Assembly (NCBI GenBank): GCA_002354095.1
Contig: DEKX01000019.1
Coordinates: 47,130 to 111,129, forward strand
Direction of reading: 5' to 3'
DNA: 64,000 nt
Source of the DNA: Prevotella sp. UBA2711
GTDB taxonomy: Bacteria; Bacteroidota; Bacteroidia; Bacteroidales; Bacteroidaceae
Each line of letters opens with the position of its first letter. The stretch's first letter is position 1. Below the pieces are notes generated by a model that was not told the DNA's origin, did not search any database, and saw only the letters and a program-made list of their open reading frames with translations. Below, one piece after another: positions 8,157 to 16,756 of this stretch. Made by a program: the position numbers and the translations under genes.

Positions 8157-10169
8157 CTACTCTTGATTGGTCCTATAAAGGAAGGTGGTATAGATGTCGC
8201 AGTTTGAGACAAAAGCACTGGGTTTGTTGCCATTGGCCTTCTCGAAATCTACCAGTGCCTGCAGTGCTTGATACTGCGACGACTCTGGATGTATGATGAA
8301 GTCGTAACTGCTACTTTCACTGTTCCACTGGAAGTCTGACCACTTGGTAGGATTCAGGTAATAATAGCTGAGTCCGAAGAGTACTTTCTCCTTCAACTGC
8401 TTGTCTTTTGTCTTACTGGCTTTCTGCAACAACTGGCGGGCTATGGCATTGAAGTCTTTCTCGTTTTCGCCTACCACATCATCACCTGTTGATTTCCCGT
8501 TATGAGTCAGATACCAGCAGTCGCCCGAGTTGCAAGCCTGGGCATAGCGAACAGCCAAATCGTAATAGCGCTGGCACTGAGCATCGCCCTTCATGATTTC
8601 AGCCTCTTTCTCCCATGCCAGCATCTTGCGGGCAAAGTCGAGTTTGTAGTTCGATTTCAGGTTGACCGTCTTCTCGTAGTCGGCATCGCTGAGCCACTGA
8701 CGGGTAATCCAAGGTGCCACATCTACGCTACGGTTGATAGCATATATCGAATAGTTACGATTGTTATAGAATGAAACAGGCACACGTTCCAGATAGGAAA
8801 TAGCTTTCTCCCACTGAGCTACGCGCATGTGTTTGGTGCCTATGAGTTCGTCCATGACGGTTGGGTCATTCTGGATGTTGGCAATGAGGTAGGCATCCAG
8901 TGGATTGTCGGATGCGCCTTTGGTGAAAGCAACGAACTGCTCCAAGTCTTCTACCTTCATGGTTTCCATCTTAGTTTCGTACATGTAGTTGCCCGTGATT
9001 TGGTATAGTCCCATAAGCGTAAAGGGCCTGTTGCTGTATTTCTTCGCCAGAATCTGGTTCATCGTTCGCGTCATAGCGTTATCTTTGAACCACCCGTGTT
9101 GTGAATCAGGTTCCTTAAACCATTTTATCTCTTGAGCCAACCAGGCATCAAACTGTGCGTTGAGCGGATCCATGGCTGCCTTGATATAGAAATTGATGAT
9201 ACGAGCCGTCAGTTGGGCATGTTCCGAACCGGCCATGTGAGTGGCTGCCTGGATGTCCTGATAAGCCTGCTGCTTTTCACCGGTGAGGTATTCCAGCCAT
9301 CCCTGTGCAGCTTTCCACATAGCAGGATTATTCGTCTTGCCCTCTTTTACTACTTGTCCGGCAAACTGAGCCATGTGGTGTGCTTCTTCGGTACTGATGT
9401 CGCGGATAAATAGTTTGCCGGGCAGATCACCGTCCATCATCTCCTGCGTGTTGTTCACAAAGTCTTGCAACAGGAAAGGCAGAACGCCGGCATTCGGGTT
9501 GCGCTGGTATTCCTGACGGATAGCCTCGAAGGAACGACGCTTGTAGAACTGTGTCATCAGACTGTTATAGTCGCCCTGCTCGGCAAAGATTTCTCCAGCT
9601 TCCGTGTCGCGTCCCATCTTGTAAAGAGCACCGGCATAAATGTTCTTCATCATGTCTTTATAGACCGTCTCAATCAGCTGACTGCCTGTTTGCTCCCAGA
9701 AAGTGATGTTGTCGCGATTGAGTCCTAACACCATGTTACAGCGCATGTAGAGCAGGGCATGCTGTGAGCGCAACTTAGTTTTCACTTTACTGAGTGCATA
9801 AGCCTGAATCTGACGTAGTGTTTGATTGCGCTGTGCCAGTTTCTCTTTCGTAGGATAACTCCACTGTTCATAGCGGATATCGTTGCAGATGTCCAAATAC
9901 TTCTGGAGGTTCTGCACGTAGCTCACCATCAGAGCATCATTTTTCTTGCGTGCAGTCTCAATCACCTTGTCTGCTTGGAAATAGAAGTAGTCTTCTTTCA
10001 GTCCCAGATAGGCAATCCAGTTTTTGGTCGTGATGTCATTCACGCGTTCGCTGAATTCCTTGCTGTCGTAAATACGGTAGAGGTAGATGTTGTCACTGCC
10101 ATACCAGCCACACGCCATCATCGGCACGGTCAGCAAAGCCATAAGGCTAATGAGAATAAATCTTTTCAT
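8157..10169 (-). CDS. Large secreted or lipoprotein-like protein of unknown function
   Basis: A 670-residue protein that starts MKRFILISLMALLTVPMMACGW, an export signal with a poor lipobox (MMAC). The rest is almost wholly helical, with regularly spaced Tyr/Ala/Leu, suggesting TPR-like helical repeats; no catalytic motif was found. The start overlaps the upstream lipoprotein gene by 23 bases, and that gene overlaps murF, so all three are probably one transcript. The context hints at an envelope role, but the function is not recognised. Confidence 0.75.
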   Translation of the reverse strand: MKRFILISLMALLTVPMMACGWYGSDNIYLYRIYDSKEFSERVNDITTKNWIAYLGLKEDYFYFQADKVIETARKKNDALMVSYVQNLQKYLDICNDIRYEQWSYPTKEKLAQRNQTLRQIQAYALSKVKTKLRSQHALLYMRCNMVLGLNRDNITFWEQTGSQLIETVYKDMMKNIYAGALYKMGRDTEAGEIFAEQGDYNSLMTQFYKRRSFEAIRQEYQRNPNAGVLPFLLQDFVNNTQEMMDGDLPGKLFIRDISTEEAHHMAQFAGQVVKEGKTNNPAMWKAAQGWLEYLTGEKQQAYQDIQAATHMAGSEHAQLTARIINFYIKAAMDPLNAQFDAWLAQEIKWFKEPDSQHGWFKDNAMTRTMNQILAKKYSNRPFTLMGLYQITGNYMYETKMETMKVEDLEQFVAFTKGASDNPLDAYLIANIQNDPTVMDELIGTKHMRVAQWEKAISYLERVPVSFYNNRNYSIYAINRSVDVAPWITRQWLSDADYEKTVNLKSNYKLDFARKMLAWEKEAEIMKGDAQCQRYYDLAVRYAQACNSGDCWYLTHNGKSTGDDVVGENEKDFNAIARQLLQKASKTKDKQLKEKVLFGLSYYYLNPTKWSDFQWNSESSSYDFIIHPESSQYQALQALVDFEKANGNKPSAFVSNCDIYTTFLYRTNQE

Positions 10170-11016
10170 AGGTTTCCGGTTTATATCTGTTAATATTATC
10201 TTTTGCTAAATCGTAGGTCAGGATGAGCCGTTTCAGTTCAGGGCGTTCCTTCTCAACAGCGGCCTTCACTTTCAGAATTTCCTCTTCGTCAGCCATGTGT
10301 TCGATATCCACTCCTTGGATTTTGCGATGCCATAGGAAGATGGGGTAGGCTGCTCCCATTGGCAGGTCATAATCTTCCAGATAGCGCAGATAGGGTGCCA
10401 CATCGCGCATGTCGAGAATAGGGTTGCGCTCCATGAATTTCATCGGGTGTCCTGTGTTATAGAGCATCAGCACGCCATAATCGACAGGAGGCACTCGCAT
10501 CGACAGCTGGTGAAGTCGGATGGTCGTTGAGAGTTTTAAGTTGAGAGTTTTAAGTTGAGAGTTGAGAGAATCCAAGAATTCGTAGTAGTTCTTGCGACTC
10601 TTGGCAGTGAAGTCGCAGTCTATCTGTATCTCCTTCACTCCCTTGATGTCGTGCGTCTCATTCATCTGTAAGATGCGCTGCACAATCTTTTCTGCCAGTC
10701 CGTCGGGTTTCTGGTGCATACAGTTTTCCGTGATAAATACAGTGGGTACAATCTCAATACCCTCAGGTATGCTGTTGCGGAAAGTGATGGTGGCATTGGG
10801 CATGGGACCTTGCTGCTCGTCCATCACTACATCGAAGTAACGGCAATACAACTTCTTCATCTGATACTGTTTCATGAAAGCCCTTTCCGTAGAGTCCAGC
10901 AAGAACTCCGTTCGCCAGAAGTAAGCGGAGTTACCTGCCTCTATCGGTGATGATTCGTCGCTTTTGCAAGCCATCAGCAGCAGGACTGTACATATACATA
11001 TCAGTGTTCTTGTCAT
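10147..11016 (-). CDS. Lipoprotein of unknown function downstream of murF
   Basis: A 289-residue protein with a lipoprotein signal (LLLMAC, Cys17). Predicted alternating strands and helices with IQIDCDFTAKSRKNYYEFLDSL and GVLMLYNTGHP resemble a TIM-barrel-like fold, but no family was recognised. Residues about 149-163 (LNSQLKTLNLKLST) are encoded by a 7-bp-period tandem tract at 10527-10570, which looks like an in-frame insertion. The ATG overlaps the murF stop (ATGA), and its own end overlaps the next gene by 23 bases. Confidence 0.75.
   Translation of the reverse strand: MTRTLICICTVLLLMACKSDESSPIEAGNSAYFWRTEFLLDSTERAFMKQYQMKKLYCRYFDVVMDEQQGPMPNATITFRNSIPEGIEIVPTVFITENCMHQKPDGLAEKIVQRILQMNETHDIKGVKEIQIDCDFTAKSRKNYYEFLDSLNSQLKTLNLKLSTTIRLHQLSMRVPPVDYGVLMLYNTGHPMKFMERNPILDMRDVAPYLRYLEDYDLPMGAAYPIFLWHRKIQGVDIEHMADEEEILKVKAAVEKERPELKRLILTYDLAKDNINRYKPETYEKIYSH
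10527..10570. repeat. 7-bp-period tandem tract inside the lipoprotein gene
   Basis: Six heptamers alternate GAGAGTT and TTAAGTT on the plus strand. On the coding strand the tract reads stop-free as SLNSQLKTLNLKLST. Confidence 0.85.
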
Positions 11017-12347
11017 AACAGTTCTGGCAGTTGGAAGAGTTTGTTGCTATTGCTGCCTTTAATGAAGATATAATAGTTGGTGATGGGCGAGGTTTGAAGG
11101 GCTTCTTTCACCTCCTCAACATTCTTAAACTTTCGGAAATTGCAGGCTATCTTGTCATAGTTTTCACCGACCAGCCATACCTGATCAAAGTGGGCTTCTG
11201 TCAGCATCTCCACCACTTTCCGGTGCTCTTCGTCAGACACATCGCCTAACTCGCCCATCTGTCCGATAATCGCCATTTTGGGCGATACCTCCATCAGTTT
11301 GAAGTTGTCAATGGCAGCCTTCATACTTGTGGGATTAGCATTATAGGCATCCACCACCAGATGGTTGGTCGCTGTCACCGTCATCTGCGAACGGTTGTTC
11401 TGTGGCACGTAGCTCTCCAGTGCATGGTTGATTTGCTCGAAAGGTACGTTGTTCACATATCCTATCGTAATAGCCGCCAGCATGTTGTCTATGTTGTAAG
11501 CTCCTATCAAGTGAGTCTGCACTTCCATCCATTCACCCACATAGCCCGTCTCATGGTCTTGCTCACGCCAACGGAACTTCAGGAAGGGGGCACACGATAC
11601 GACCTCTCCTTTGATTAGAATATCTGAATGATCACTTTGACCATAATAATAAATGTCAGGCTTCTCACTTTTAGCTGTTAGCCGTTGACTGATCATTTCC
11701 GTCAGGAACTTGTTGTCGCGATTGACGAAAATCGGGCTGTTGTGCGCCAATAGAAAGTCGTAGAGCTCACCCTTCGTTTTGCAGACACCTTCAAACGAAC
11801 CGAAACCCAGCAGATGGGCACGCCCCACATTGGTAATCAGTCCGCAATTGGGTTCTGCCGTCTCTACCAGTGTCTTGATGTCGCCAGGGTGCGAGGCCCC
11901 CATCTCTACAACGGCAATATCGTGTTCTTTGCTGAGGCGGAACAGCGTCTTGGGCACTCCTACATCGTTGTTGAAGTTCCCCTCTGTTGCCATCACGTTG
12001 TAGCATTCAGCCAACACCGCACGAATCAGTTCCTTCGTTGTTGTCTTGCCATTCGTACCTGTGATGCCAACGACGGGTATTTCAAACTGCCGGCGGTGCT
12101 CGCGTGCTAAATCCTTATAGGTCTGCAGACAATCATCGACAAGGATGATACGACTGTCTGTCTGAAATTCCTTCTCATCGACTATTGCATAGCTGCAACC
12201 TTTCTCCAGGGCAGCTTGAGCAAACTGGTTGCCATTGAATGAAGCACCCTTCAGTGCCAAGAAAATACTACCTTCGGGGCAGTTTCTTGAGTCAGTTGTA
12301 ATACACGGATGCTGTTGGTAAAGTTTATATAATTCCTTAATATCCAT
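11013..12347 (-). CDS. murF: UDP-N-acetylmuramoyl-tripeptide--D-alanyl-D-alanine ligase MurF
   Basis: A 444-residue cytoplasmic Mur ligase that adds D-Ala-D-Ala to the UDP-MurNAc-tripeptide in peptidoglycan synthesis. It shows the N-terminal TDSRNCPEGSIFLALKG, the P-loop GITGTNGKTTTKE (near residue 95), EMGASHPGDI, the NRDNK stretch, and DAYNANPTSMKAAI in the C-terminal part. Residues about 218-230 (ISQRLTAKSEKPD) lie where a short heptamer tract is found (about 11664-11692), probably a surface-loop insertion. First gene of the minus-strand operon, with a -7 box at 12369-12377. Confidence 0.97.
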   Translation of the reverse strand: MDIKELYKLYQQHPCITTDSRNCPEGSIFLALKGASFNGNQFAQAALEKGCSYAIVDEKEFQTDSRIILVDDCLQTYKDLAREHRRQFEIPVVGITGTNGKTTTKELIRAVLAECYNVMATEGNFNNDVGVPKTLFRLSKEHDIAVVEMGASHPGDIKTLVETAEPNCGLITNVGRAHLLGFGSFEGVCKTKGELYDFLLAHNSPIFVNRDNKFLTEMISQRLTAKSEKPDIYYYGQSDHSDILIKGEVVSCAPFLKFRWREQDHETGYVGEWMEVQTHLIGAYNIDNMLAAITIGYVNNVPFEQINHALESYVPQNNRSQMTVTATNHLVVDAYNANPTSMKAAIDNFKLMEVSPKMAIIGQMGELGDVSDEEHRKVVEMLTEAHFDQVWLVGENYDKIACNFRKFKNVEEVKEALQTSPITNYYIFIKGSNSNKLFQLPELL

Positions 12348-12368
12348 ACTTCTGCTGATTATTTTCGG

Positions 12369-12377
12369 GCAAAATTA
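12369..12377 (-). promoter_or_regulatory. -7 box (TAATTTTGC) for murF
   Basis: On the minus strand the sequence reads TAATTTTGC, 22 bases from the murF ATG. It is divergent from the folP promoter ~50 bp away. Confidence 0.7.
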
Positions 12378-12383
12378 CAAAAT

Positions 12384-12411
12384 AATTGGGAATTGGCAAT
12401 TAATAATTGAT
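12384..12411. repeat. 7-bp-period tandem tract between the murF and folP promoters
   Basis: AATTGGG, AATTGGC, AATTAAT, AATTGAT: four degenerate heptamers in the divergent promoter region. Confidence 0.6.
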
Positions 12412-12420
12412 GTTTTTTTG

Positions 12421-12428
12421 TATCTTTG
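12421..12428 (+). promoter_or_regulatory. -7 box (TATCTTTG) for folP-cdaA
   Basis: TATCTTTG followed by T rather than C, 9 bases before ATG 12437. This gives a very short leader and argues against the upstream in-frame TTG at 12407. Confidence 0.65.
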
Positions 12429-12436
12429 TGCCTGAT

Positions 12437-13234
12437 ATGGAATATACGCTCAATTGTAACGGACATTTATTGGACCTCAGCACCCCGCAGGTGATGGGTA
12501 TTTTGAATGTGACCCCTGACTCTTTCTATGCCGATAGCCGTGTGCAGTCGGAACGTGCTGTCATAGCGCGCGCTCATCAGATTCTGGAGGAAGGTGGAAC
12601 TATTATTGACGTGGGAGGGTGTTCTACCCGTCCTGACTCCGAACCTGCCTCCCAACAAGAAGAGATGGAGCGACTGCGTTTCGCCCTTACCGTTATCTGC
12701 CGTGAAGTGCCTGATGCCATTATCAGTGTCGATACTTTCCGTTCAGAAGTGGCCCGTATGGTGGTGGAGGAATATGGGGCGTCCATTATCAATGATGTGT
12801 CTGAGGGAGCCGACGAACGTATGTTCCGTATGGTAGCCCGTTTGCACGTGCCTTATGTGCTAATGTCGGTAGAACCCACCATGCGTGAGATGCTGCTCCG
12901 TTTTGCCCGTGAGGTCGATACGTTACGCTCTTTCGGACAGAAAGATATCATCCTTGACCCAGGCTTCGGCTTTGGGAAGACGTTGGAACAGAACTATGCT
13001 GTCGCTCATCGTATGGAACAGCTGCAAATGTTGGAACTGCCTGTATTGGCTGGTTTCTCGCGGAAATCAATGATTCATCGGTTATTGGACATTCAGCCTG
13101 CCCAGGCACTCAATGGCACTACGGTGCTCAACACCGTTGCCTTGCAGAAAGGAGCCTCCATCCTGCGGGTTCATGATGTCCGTGAAGCTGTTGAATGCGT
13201 TCGGATAGTTGGAGAGTTGAGAGTTGAGAATTGA
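12437..13234 (+). CDS. folP: Dihydropteroate synthase FolP
   Basis: A 265-residue TIM-barrel enzyme that joins p-aminobenzoate to 6-hydroxymethyl-dihydropterin diphosphate in folate synthesis. Motifs: VMGILNVTPDSFYADSR (pterin/pyrophosphate loop), GGCSTRPDSE, ISVDTFR, ILDPGFGFGKTLEQN, and GFSRKS. The last codons and the stop are formed by a GAGAGTT heptamer tract (13208-13236), so the C-terminal VGELRVEN is probably not ancestral. It overlaps or abuts cdaA, and the folP-cdaA pairing suggests one transcript. Confidence 0.97.
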   Translation: MEYTLNCNGHLLDLSTPQVMGILNVTPDSFYADSRVQSERAVIARAHQILEEGGTIIDVGGCSTRPDSEPASQQEEMERLRFALTVICREVPDAIISVDTFRSEVARMVVEEYGASIINDVSEGADERMFRMVARLHVPYVLMSVEPTMREMLLRFAREVDTLRSFGQKDIILDPGFGFGKTLEQNYAVAHRMEQLQMLELPVLAGFSRKSMIHRLLDIQPAQALNGTTVLNTVALQKGASILRVHDVREAVECVRIVGELRVEN

Positions 13235-13236
13235 AA
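13208..13236. repeat. 7-bp-period tandem tract that supplies the folP stop codon
   Basis: GGAGAGTT-GAGAGTT-GAGAATT-GA. In this orientation the heptamer puts TGA in frame and ends folP. Confidence 0.75.
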
Positions 13237-13239
13237 GAT

Positions 13240-14019
13240 ATGTTTTTTGAATTTGGTATAAAAGACATCATTGATATCGTCCTCGTGGCGCTGATGCTGT
13301 ACTACATCTATCGCCTGATGAAGGAGTCGCGTTCCCTGAATGTGTTCATTGGTATCATGATGTTTGTGGTACTGTGGCTGTTGGTGTCGCAGGTGTTGGA
13401 AATGCGCTTGTTGGGTTCTATCATGGACAAGCTGGTCAGTGTGGGCGTGATAGCCTTGATTGTGTTGTTCCAGGATGACATCCGCAAATTCCTGTTTAAT
13501 CTGGGTGCACACGAGCGCATGAAGACGCTTTCCCGTTTCTTTGGCAGAGAGAAGACGCCCGACGGTGACGAACTCAAGAAAATAGTCATGCCTATCGTGA
13601 TGGCCTGTCTCAGTATGAGTAAACGGAAAGTCGGTGCGCTGATTGTTGTTGAACGCAATATGCCGTTGGACGATGTGGTAGCCACGGGCGAGCGTATTGA
13701 TGCCAGTATCAACCAACAGCTTATTGAAAATATCTTCTTCAAGAATTCTCCCCTGCATGATGGTGCCATGATTATTTCCAATCATCGCATCAAAGCAGCC
13801 GGTTGTATTCTTCCTGTGAGTCATGATCTCGATATACCTAAGGACCTGGGTCTGCGCCACCGTGCTGCCCTTGGTATTTCACAGGAGTCCGACAGTGTGG
13901 CTGTGGTTGTCAGCGAAGAGACCGGCGGTATCACTGTTGCCTTCAGGGGCGAATTACAAATCCGTCTGTCGGCAGAGAAGTTGGAGAGCATCCTTACTCT
14001 TAAAATGAGTGATGAGTAA
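13240..14019 (+). CDS. cdaA: Diadenylate cyclase CdaA (DacA)
   Basis: A 259-residue membrane enzyme that makes cyclic di-AMP from two ATP. Three N-terminal helices are followed by the DAC domain with NSPLHDGAMII (DGA motif, near residue 170) and LGLRHRAALGIS (RHR motif). The ATG at 13240 is taken as start; a TTG at 13231 in the same frame overlaps the folP stop and is possible. Its place directly after folP makes a shared transcript likely. Confidence 0.95.
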   Translation: MFFEFGIKDIIDIVLVALMLYYIYRLMKESRSLNVFIGIMMFVVLWLLVSQVLEMRLLGSIMDKLVSVGVIALIVLFQDDIRKFLFNLGAHERMKTLSRFFGREKTPDGDELKKIVMPIVMACLSMSKRKVGALIVVERNMPLDDVVATGERIDASINQQLIENIFFKNSPLHDGAMIISNHRIKAAGCILPVSHDLDIPKDLGLRHRAALGISQESDSVAVVVSEETGGITVAFRGELQIRLSAEKLESILTLKMSDE

Positions 14020-14057
14020 TGGGCTGAAATCATAAAAAAGATTAAGGCGGTAGCAAA

Positions 14058-14087
14058 TTCTCAACGCTCAACTCTCAACTCTCAACC
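14058..14087. repeat. 7-bp-period tandem tract upstream of the pta promoter
   Basis: TCTCAAC-GCTCAAC-TCTCAAC-TCTCAAC, ending about nine bases before the pta -7 box, so it occupies the -33 region. Confidence 0.75.
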
Positions 14088-14095
14088 AAAAGTTG

Positions 14096-14104
14096 TATCT
14101 TTGC
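14096..14104 (+). promoter_or_regulatory. -7 box (TATCTTTGC) for pta-ackA
   Basis: Exact TAnnTTTGC 42 bases before ATG 14146. It overlaps an in-frame TTG at 14101, which is therefore unlikely as start. Confidence 0.8.
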
Positions 14105-14145
14105 AGTTCAGTAAACATCTTAAAACAAATTATAAGAAACAAACT

Positions 14146-15156
14146 ATGGATTTATTAAGTCAAATCGTTGCTCGTGCTAAAGCTAACAAGCAGCGCATCG
14201 TGCTCCCCGAAGCAGAGGAGGAACGTACATTGTGTGCAGCCGATAAGGTATTGGCTGATGATATTGCTAACATCATCCTGATTGGTAATCCCGATAAGGT
14301 GCATGCTCTCGCCAAGGAGAAGGGCTTGCAGCATATCGACAAGGCTACCCTTATCGACCCCGAGAATTACGAGCGTAGTGAGGAGTTGGCTGAGAAACTG
14401 GCAGAGATTCGCAAATCTAAGGGTATGACCATCGAGGAAGCTCGTAAGTTGGTAAAGAATCCTCTCTATCTGGGTTGTATGATTATCAAGACTGAGGGTG
14501 CCGACGGACAGATTTCCGGTGCTCTCTCTACGACAGGTGACACCCTGCGTCCTGCACTCCAGATTATCAAGTGCGCTCCTGGCATTACCTGTGTCAGCGG
14601 TGGTATGCTGCTCATTTCCAAGCAACAGCAGTATGGTGAGAATGGCGTGTTGGTAGTGGGTGACGTAGCCGTTACTCCTATGCCAGATGCAGCCCAGCTC
14701 TCACAGATTGCCGTTTGCACCGCCCAGACAGCCAAGTCGGTTGCCGGTTTCGCTGATCCCCGTGTGGCTATGTTGAGCTTCTCTACCAAGGGCAGTGCTA
14801 AGCACGAGGTAGTGGATAAGGTTGTTGAGGCTACTCGTCTTGCCAAGGAACTCGACCCAGCTCTGAAGATTGACGGTGAGTTGCAGGCTGATGCCGCCCT
14901 CGTTCCCAGTGTGGGTGCCAAGAAGGCTCCTGGTTCGGAGATTGCCGGAAAGGCCAACGTACTGGTATTCCCCAACCTCGAAGTAGGTAACATCGGCTAT
15001 AAACTCGTGCAGCGCTTAGGCGATGCTATTGCCATCGGTCCTATCCTCCAGGGTATTGCCCGTCCTGTTAACGACCTCTCCCGTGGTTGTTCAGTGGAAG
15101 ATATCTACTACATGGTAGCCATCACCGCTTGTCAGGCAATGGACGCAAAGGCTTAG
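14146..15156 (+). CDS. pta: Phosphate acetyltransferase Pta
   Basis: A 336-residue single-domain enzyme of the PTA_PTB family that converts acetyl-CoA and phosphate to acetyl phosphate. It starts MDLLSQIVARAKANKQRIVLPE. It contains NPLYLGCMIIKTEGADGQISGA, the GGMLLIS stretch, the PRVAMLSFSTKGS motif and DGELQADAALVP, and ends with a GxAxPVNDLSRG segment characteristic of Pta. It lacks the N-terminal DRTGG domain of long enterobacterial Pta. It is followed 30 bases later by ackA, forming the acetate/ATP pathway. Confidence 0.97.
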   Translation: MDLLSQIVARAKANKQRIVLPEAEEERTLCAADKVLADDIANIILIGNPDKVHALAKEKGLQHIDKATLIDPENYERSEELAEKLAEIRKSKGMTIEEARKLVKNPLYLGCMIIKTEGADGQISGALSTTGDTLRPALQIIKCAPGITCVSGGMLLISKQQQYGENGVLVVGDVAVTPMPDAAQLSQIAVCTAQTAKSVAGFADPRVAMLSFSTKGSAKHEVVDKVVEATRLAKELDPALKIDGELQADAALVPSVGAKKAPGSEIAGKANVLVFPNLEVGNIGYKLVQRLGDAIAIGPILQGIARPVNDLSRGCSVEDIYYMVAITACQAMDAKA

Positions 15157-15178
15157 TTGAGAGTTTAGAGATTAACGT
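15153..15178. repeat. Short 7-bp-period tract between pta and ackA
   Basis: GTTGAGA-GTTTAGA-GATTAAC follows the pta stop codon directly. Degenerate, but in phase with the heptamer class. Confidence 0.5.
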
Positions 15179-15186
15179 TTATAATT

Positions 15187-16377
15187 ATGAAAATACTTGT
15201 TTTGAATTGTGGTTCGTCCTCTATCAAGTACGCACTGTACAATATGGACGACAAGAGTGTGATGACATCGGGCGGTGCTGAGCGCGTAGGCTTGGACGGT
15301 GCCTTTGTAAAGGTGAAACTTGCCAATGGCGAGAAGAAGCAGATTTTGCACGACATTCCCGAACATACCGAGGGTGTGAAGTTCATTTTCTCGCTGCTGA
15401 CCGACCCTGAGATTGGTGTTATCAAATCGCTCGATGAGATTGATGCCGTAGGTCACCGTATGGTGCATGGTGGTGAGAAGTTCAACAAGTCTGTAATCCT
15501 TACCGACGAAGTATTGAAAGCCTTCGAGGAGTGCTCAGATCTGGCACCCCTGCACAACCCAGCCAACCTGAAGGGCGTAAATGCCGTGAAGGAACTGATG
15601 CCTGGTCTGCCTCAGGTCGGTGTGTTCGATACAGCCTTCCATCAGACCATGCCTCCCAAGGCATATATGTATGCTATTCCTTACGAGCTCTATGAGAAGT
15701 ACGGCATTCGCCGCTATGGTTTCCACGGCACCTCTCACCGTTACGTTTCGGCTCGTGCCTGCGAATTCCTCGGCATTCCTGCTGAGGGCACCAAGATGGT
15801 AACCTGCCACATTGGTAACGGCGGTTCTATTGCTGCTGTTGTTGACGGCAAGTGCATCGACACCTCGATGGGTCTCACCCCACTGGAAGGTCTGGTGATG
15901 GGTACCCGCGCTGGTGATATTGACGGTGGTGCAGTTACCTTCATTGAGAAGAAACTCGGTCTCGATGCCGATGGTATGTCTAACCTGCTCAATAAGAAGA
16001 GCGGTGTAGCCGGTATCACTGGTGGCAGCAGCGATATGCGCGATGTTGAGAATGCCGCCAAGAATGGTGATGAGCGTGCTAAGTTGGCTCAGGATATGTA
16101 TTTCTATCGCATCAAGAAGTACATCGGTGCCTATGCAGCCGCTATGGGAGGTCTTGATGTTGTAGTATTCACTGCCGGTGTTGGCGAGAACCAGGTCAGC
16201 ATGCGCGAAGAAGTCTGCAAGGACATGGAGTTCCTCGGCATCAAGTTCGACGCTTCGAAGAACAATGTCCGTGGTGAGGAAGCCATCATTTCTGCCGACG
16301 ATTCCAAGGTGAAGGTCGTTGTTATTCCTACCGATGAGGAGCTGATGATTGCCACCGATACCATGAATTTGCTGTAA
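15187..16377 (+). CDS. ackA: Acetate kinase AckA
   Basis: A 396-residue cytoplasmic kinase that turns acetyl phosphate and ADP into acetate and ATP. Signature 1 VLNCGSSSIKYAL is at the N-terminus; signature 2 RYGFHGTSHRYVS (near residue 175) and the phosphate-binding CHIGNGGSIAAV follow, with FTAGVGENQ near residue 330. Length is as expected for the family. Probably co-transcribed with pta. Confidence 0.98.
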   Translation: MKILVLNCGSSSIKYALYNMDDKSVMTSGGAERVGLDGAFVKVKLANGEKKQILHDIPEHTEGVKFIFSLLTDPEIGVIKSLDEIDAVGHRMVHGGEKFNKSVILTDEVLKAFEECSDLAPLHNPANLKGVNAVKELMPGLPQVGVFDTAFHQTMPPKAYMYAIPYELYEKYGIRRYGFHGTSHRYVSARACEFLGIPAEGTKMVTCHIGNGGSIAAVVDGKCIDTSMGLTPLEGLVMGTRAGDIDGGAVTFIEKKLGLDADGMSNLLNKKSGVAGITGGSSDMRDVENAAKNGDERAKLAQDMYFYRIKKYIGAYAAAMGGLDVVVFTAGVGENQVSMREEVCKDMEFLGIKFDASKNNVRGEEAIISADDSKVKVVVIPTDEELMIATDTMNLL

Positions 16378-16398
16378 AATATTCCTTGCTATAAAAGG

Positions 16399-16432
16399 AC
16401 GGGACTCAGTGACATCTGAGCCCCGTTTTTTA
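16399..16432 (+). terminator. Terminator of pta-ackA
   Basis: Eleven-base arms ACGGGACTCAG / CTGAGCCCCGT (one mismatch) with a 6-base loop, followed by a run of six T and TA. Confidence 0.9.
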
Positions 16433-16488
16433 GTATGTTGCTCCTATCACTCATCCGGATAGGACTTTACAGGGTATAGATAGTATTC

Positions 16489-16602
16489 GCGCAGGGAATA
16501 GATGCCGATTGCGCAGGGAACAGATGCCGTTCCGACGACCGTTTGCGCCTACGCAAATCATCGTGCGCGCCTACGCAAACGATTATTCGCGTTAGCGCAA
16601 AT
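16489..16602. repeat. 22-bp-phased repeat and hairpin array in gene-free DNA
   Basis: The gap 16433-16756 contains no gene. It starts with two 22-bp direct repeats (GCGCAGGGAA-AGATGCCG, 16489 and 16511). Three small hairpins follow with 4-base loops and arms of the TTTGCG / CGCAAA type: 16542-16557 perfect, 16562-16581 and 16585-16602 imperfect. The hairpins start exactly 22 bases apart. Further on are two GGTGTAGGGTG-like copies (about 16623 and 16700). No -7 box was found in this stretch. Confidence 0.75.
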
Positions 16603-16756
16603 TCAAACTGACCCATTGAATAGGGTGTAGGGTGGGTGTGCACTTTTTAAAGGTGTACACCTTCTTCAATTCCTTATATATAAAGGGCTGAACGACAGTT
16701 TGGGTGTAGGGTGTGGGGTTTTTCCTTTTTTTTGTTGTATAAGGCGATAAGGATAC

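Noticed and set aside
13171..13860. Minus-strand open frame opposite folP-cdaA
   Set aside because: Overlaps two well-supported genes; composition is rich in His and Gln, typical of an antisense frame.
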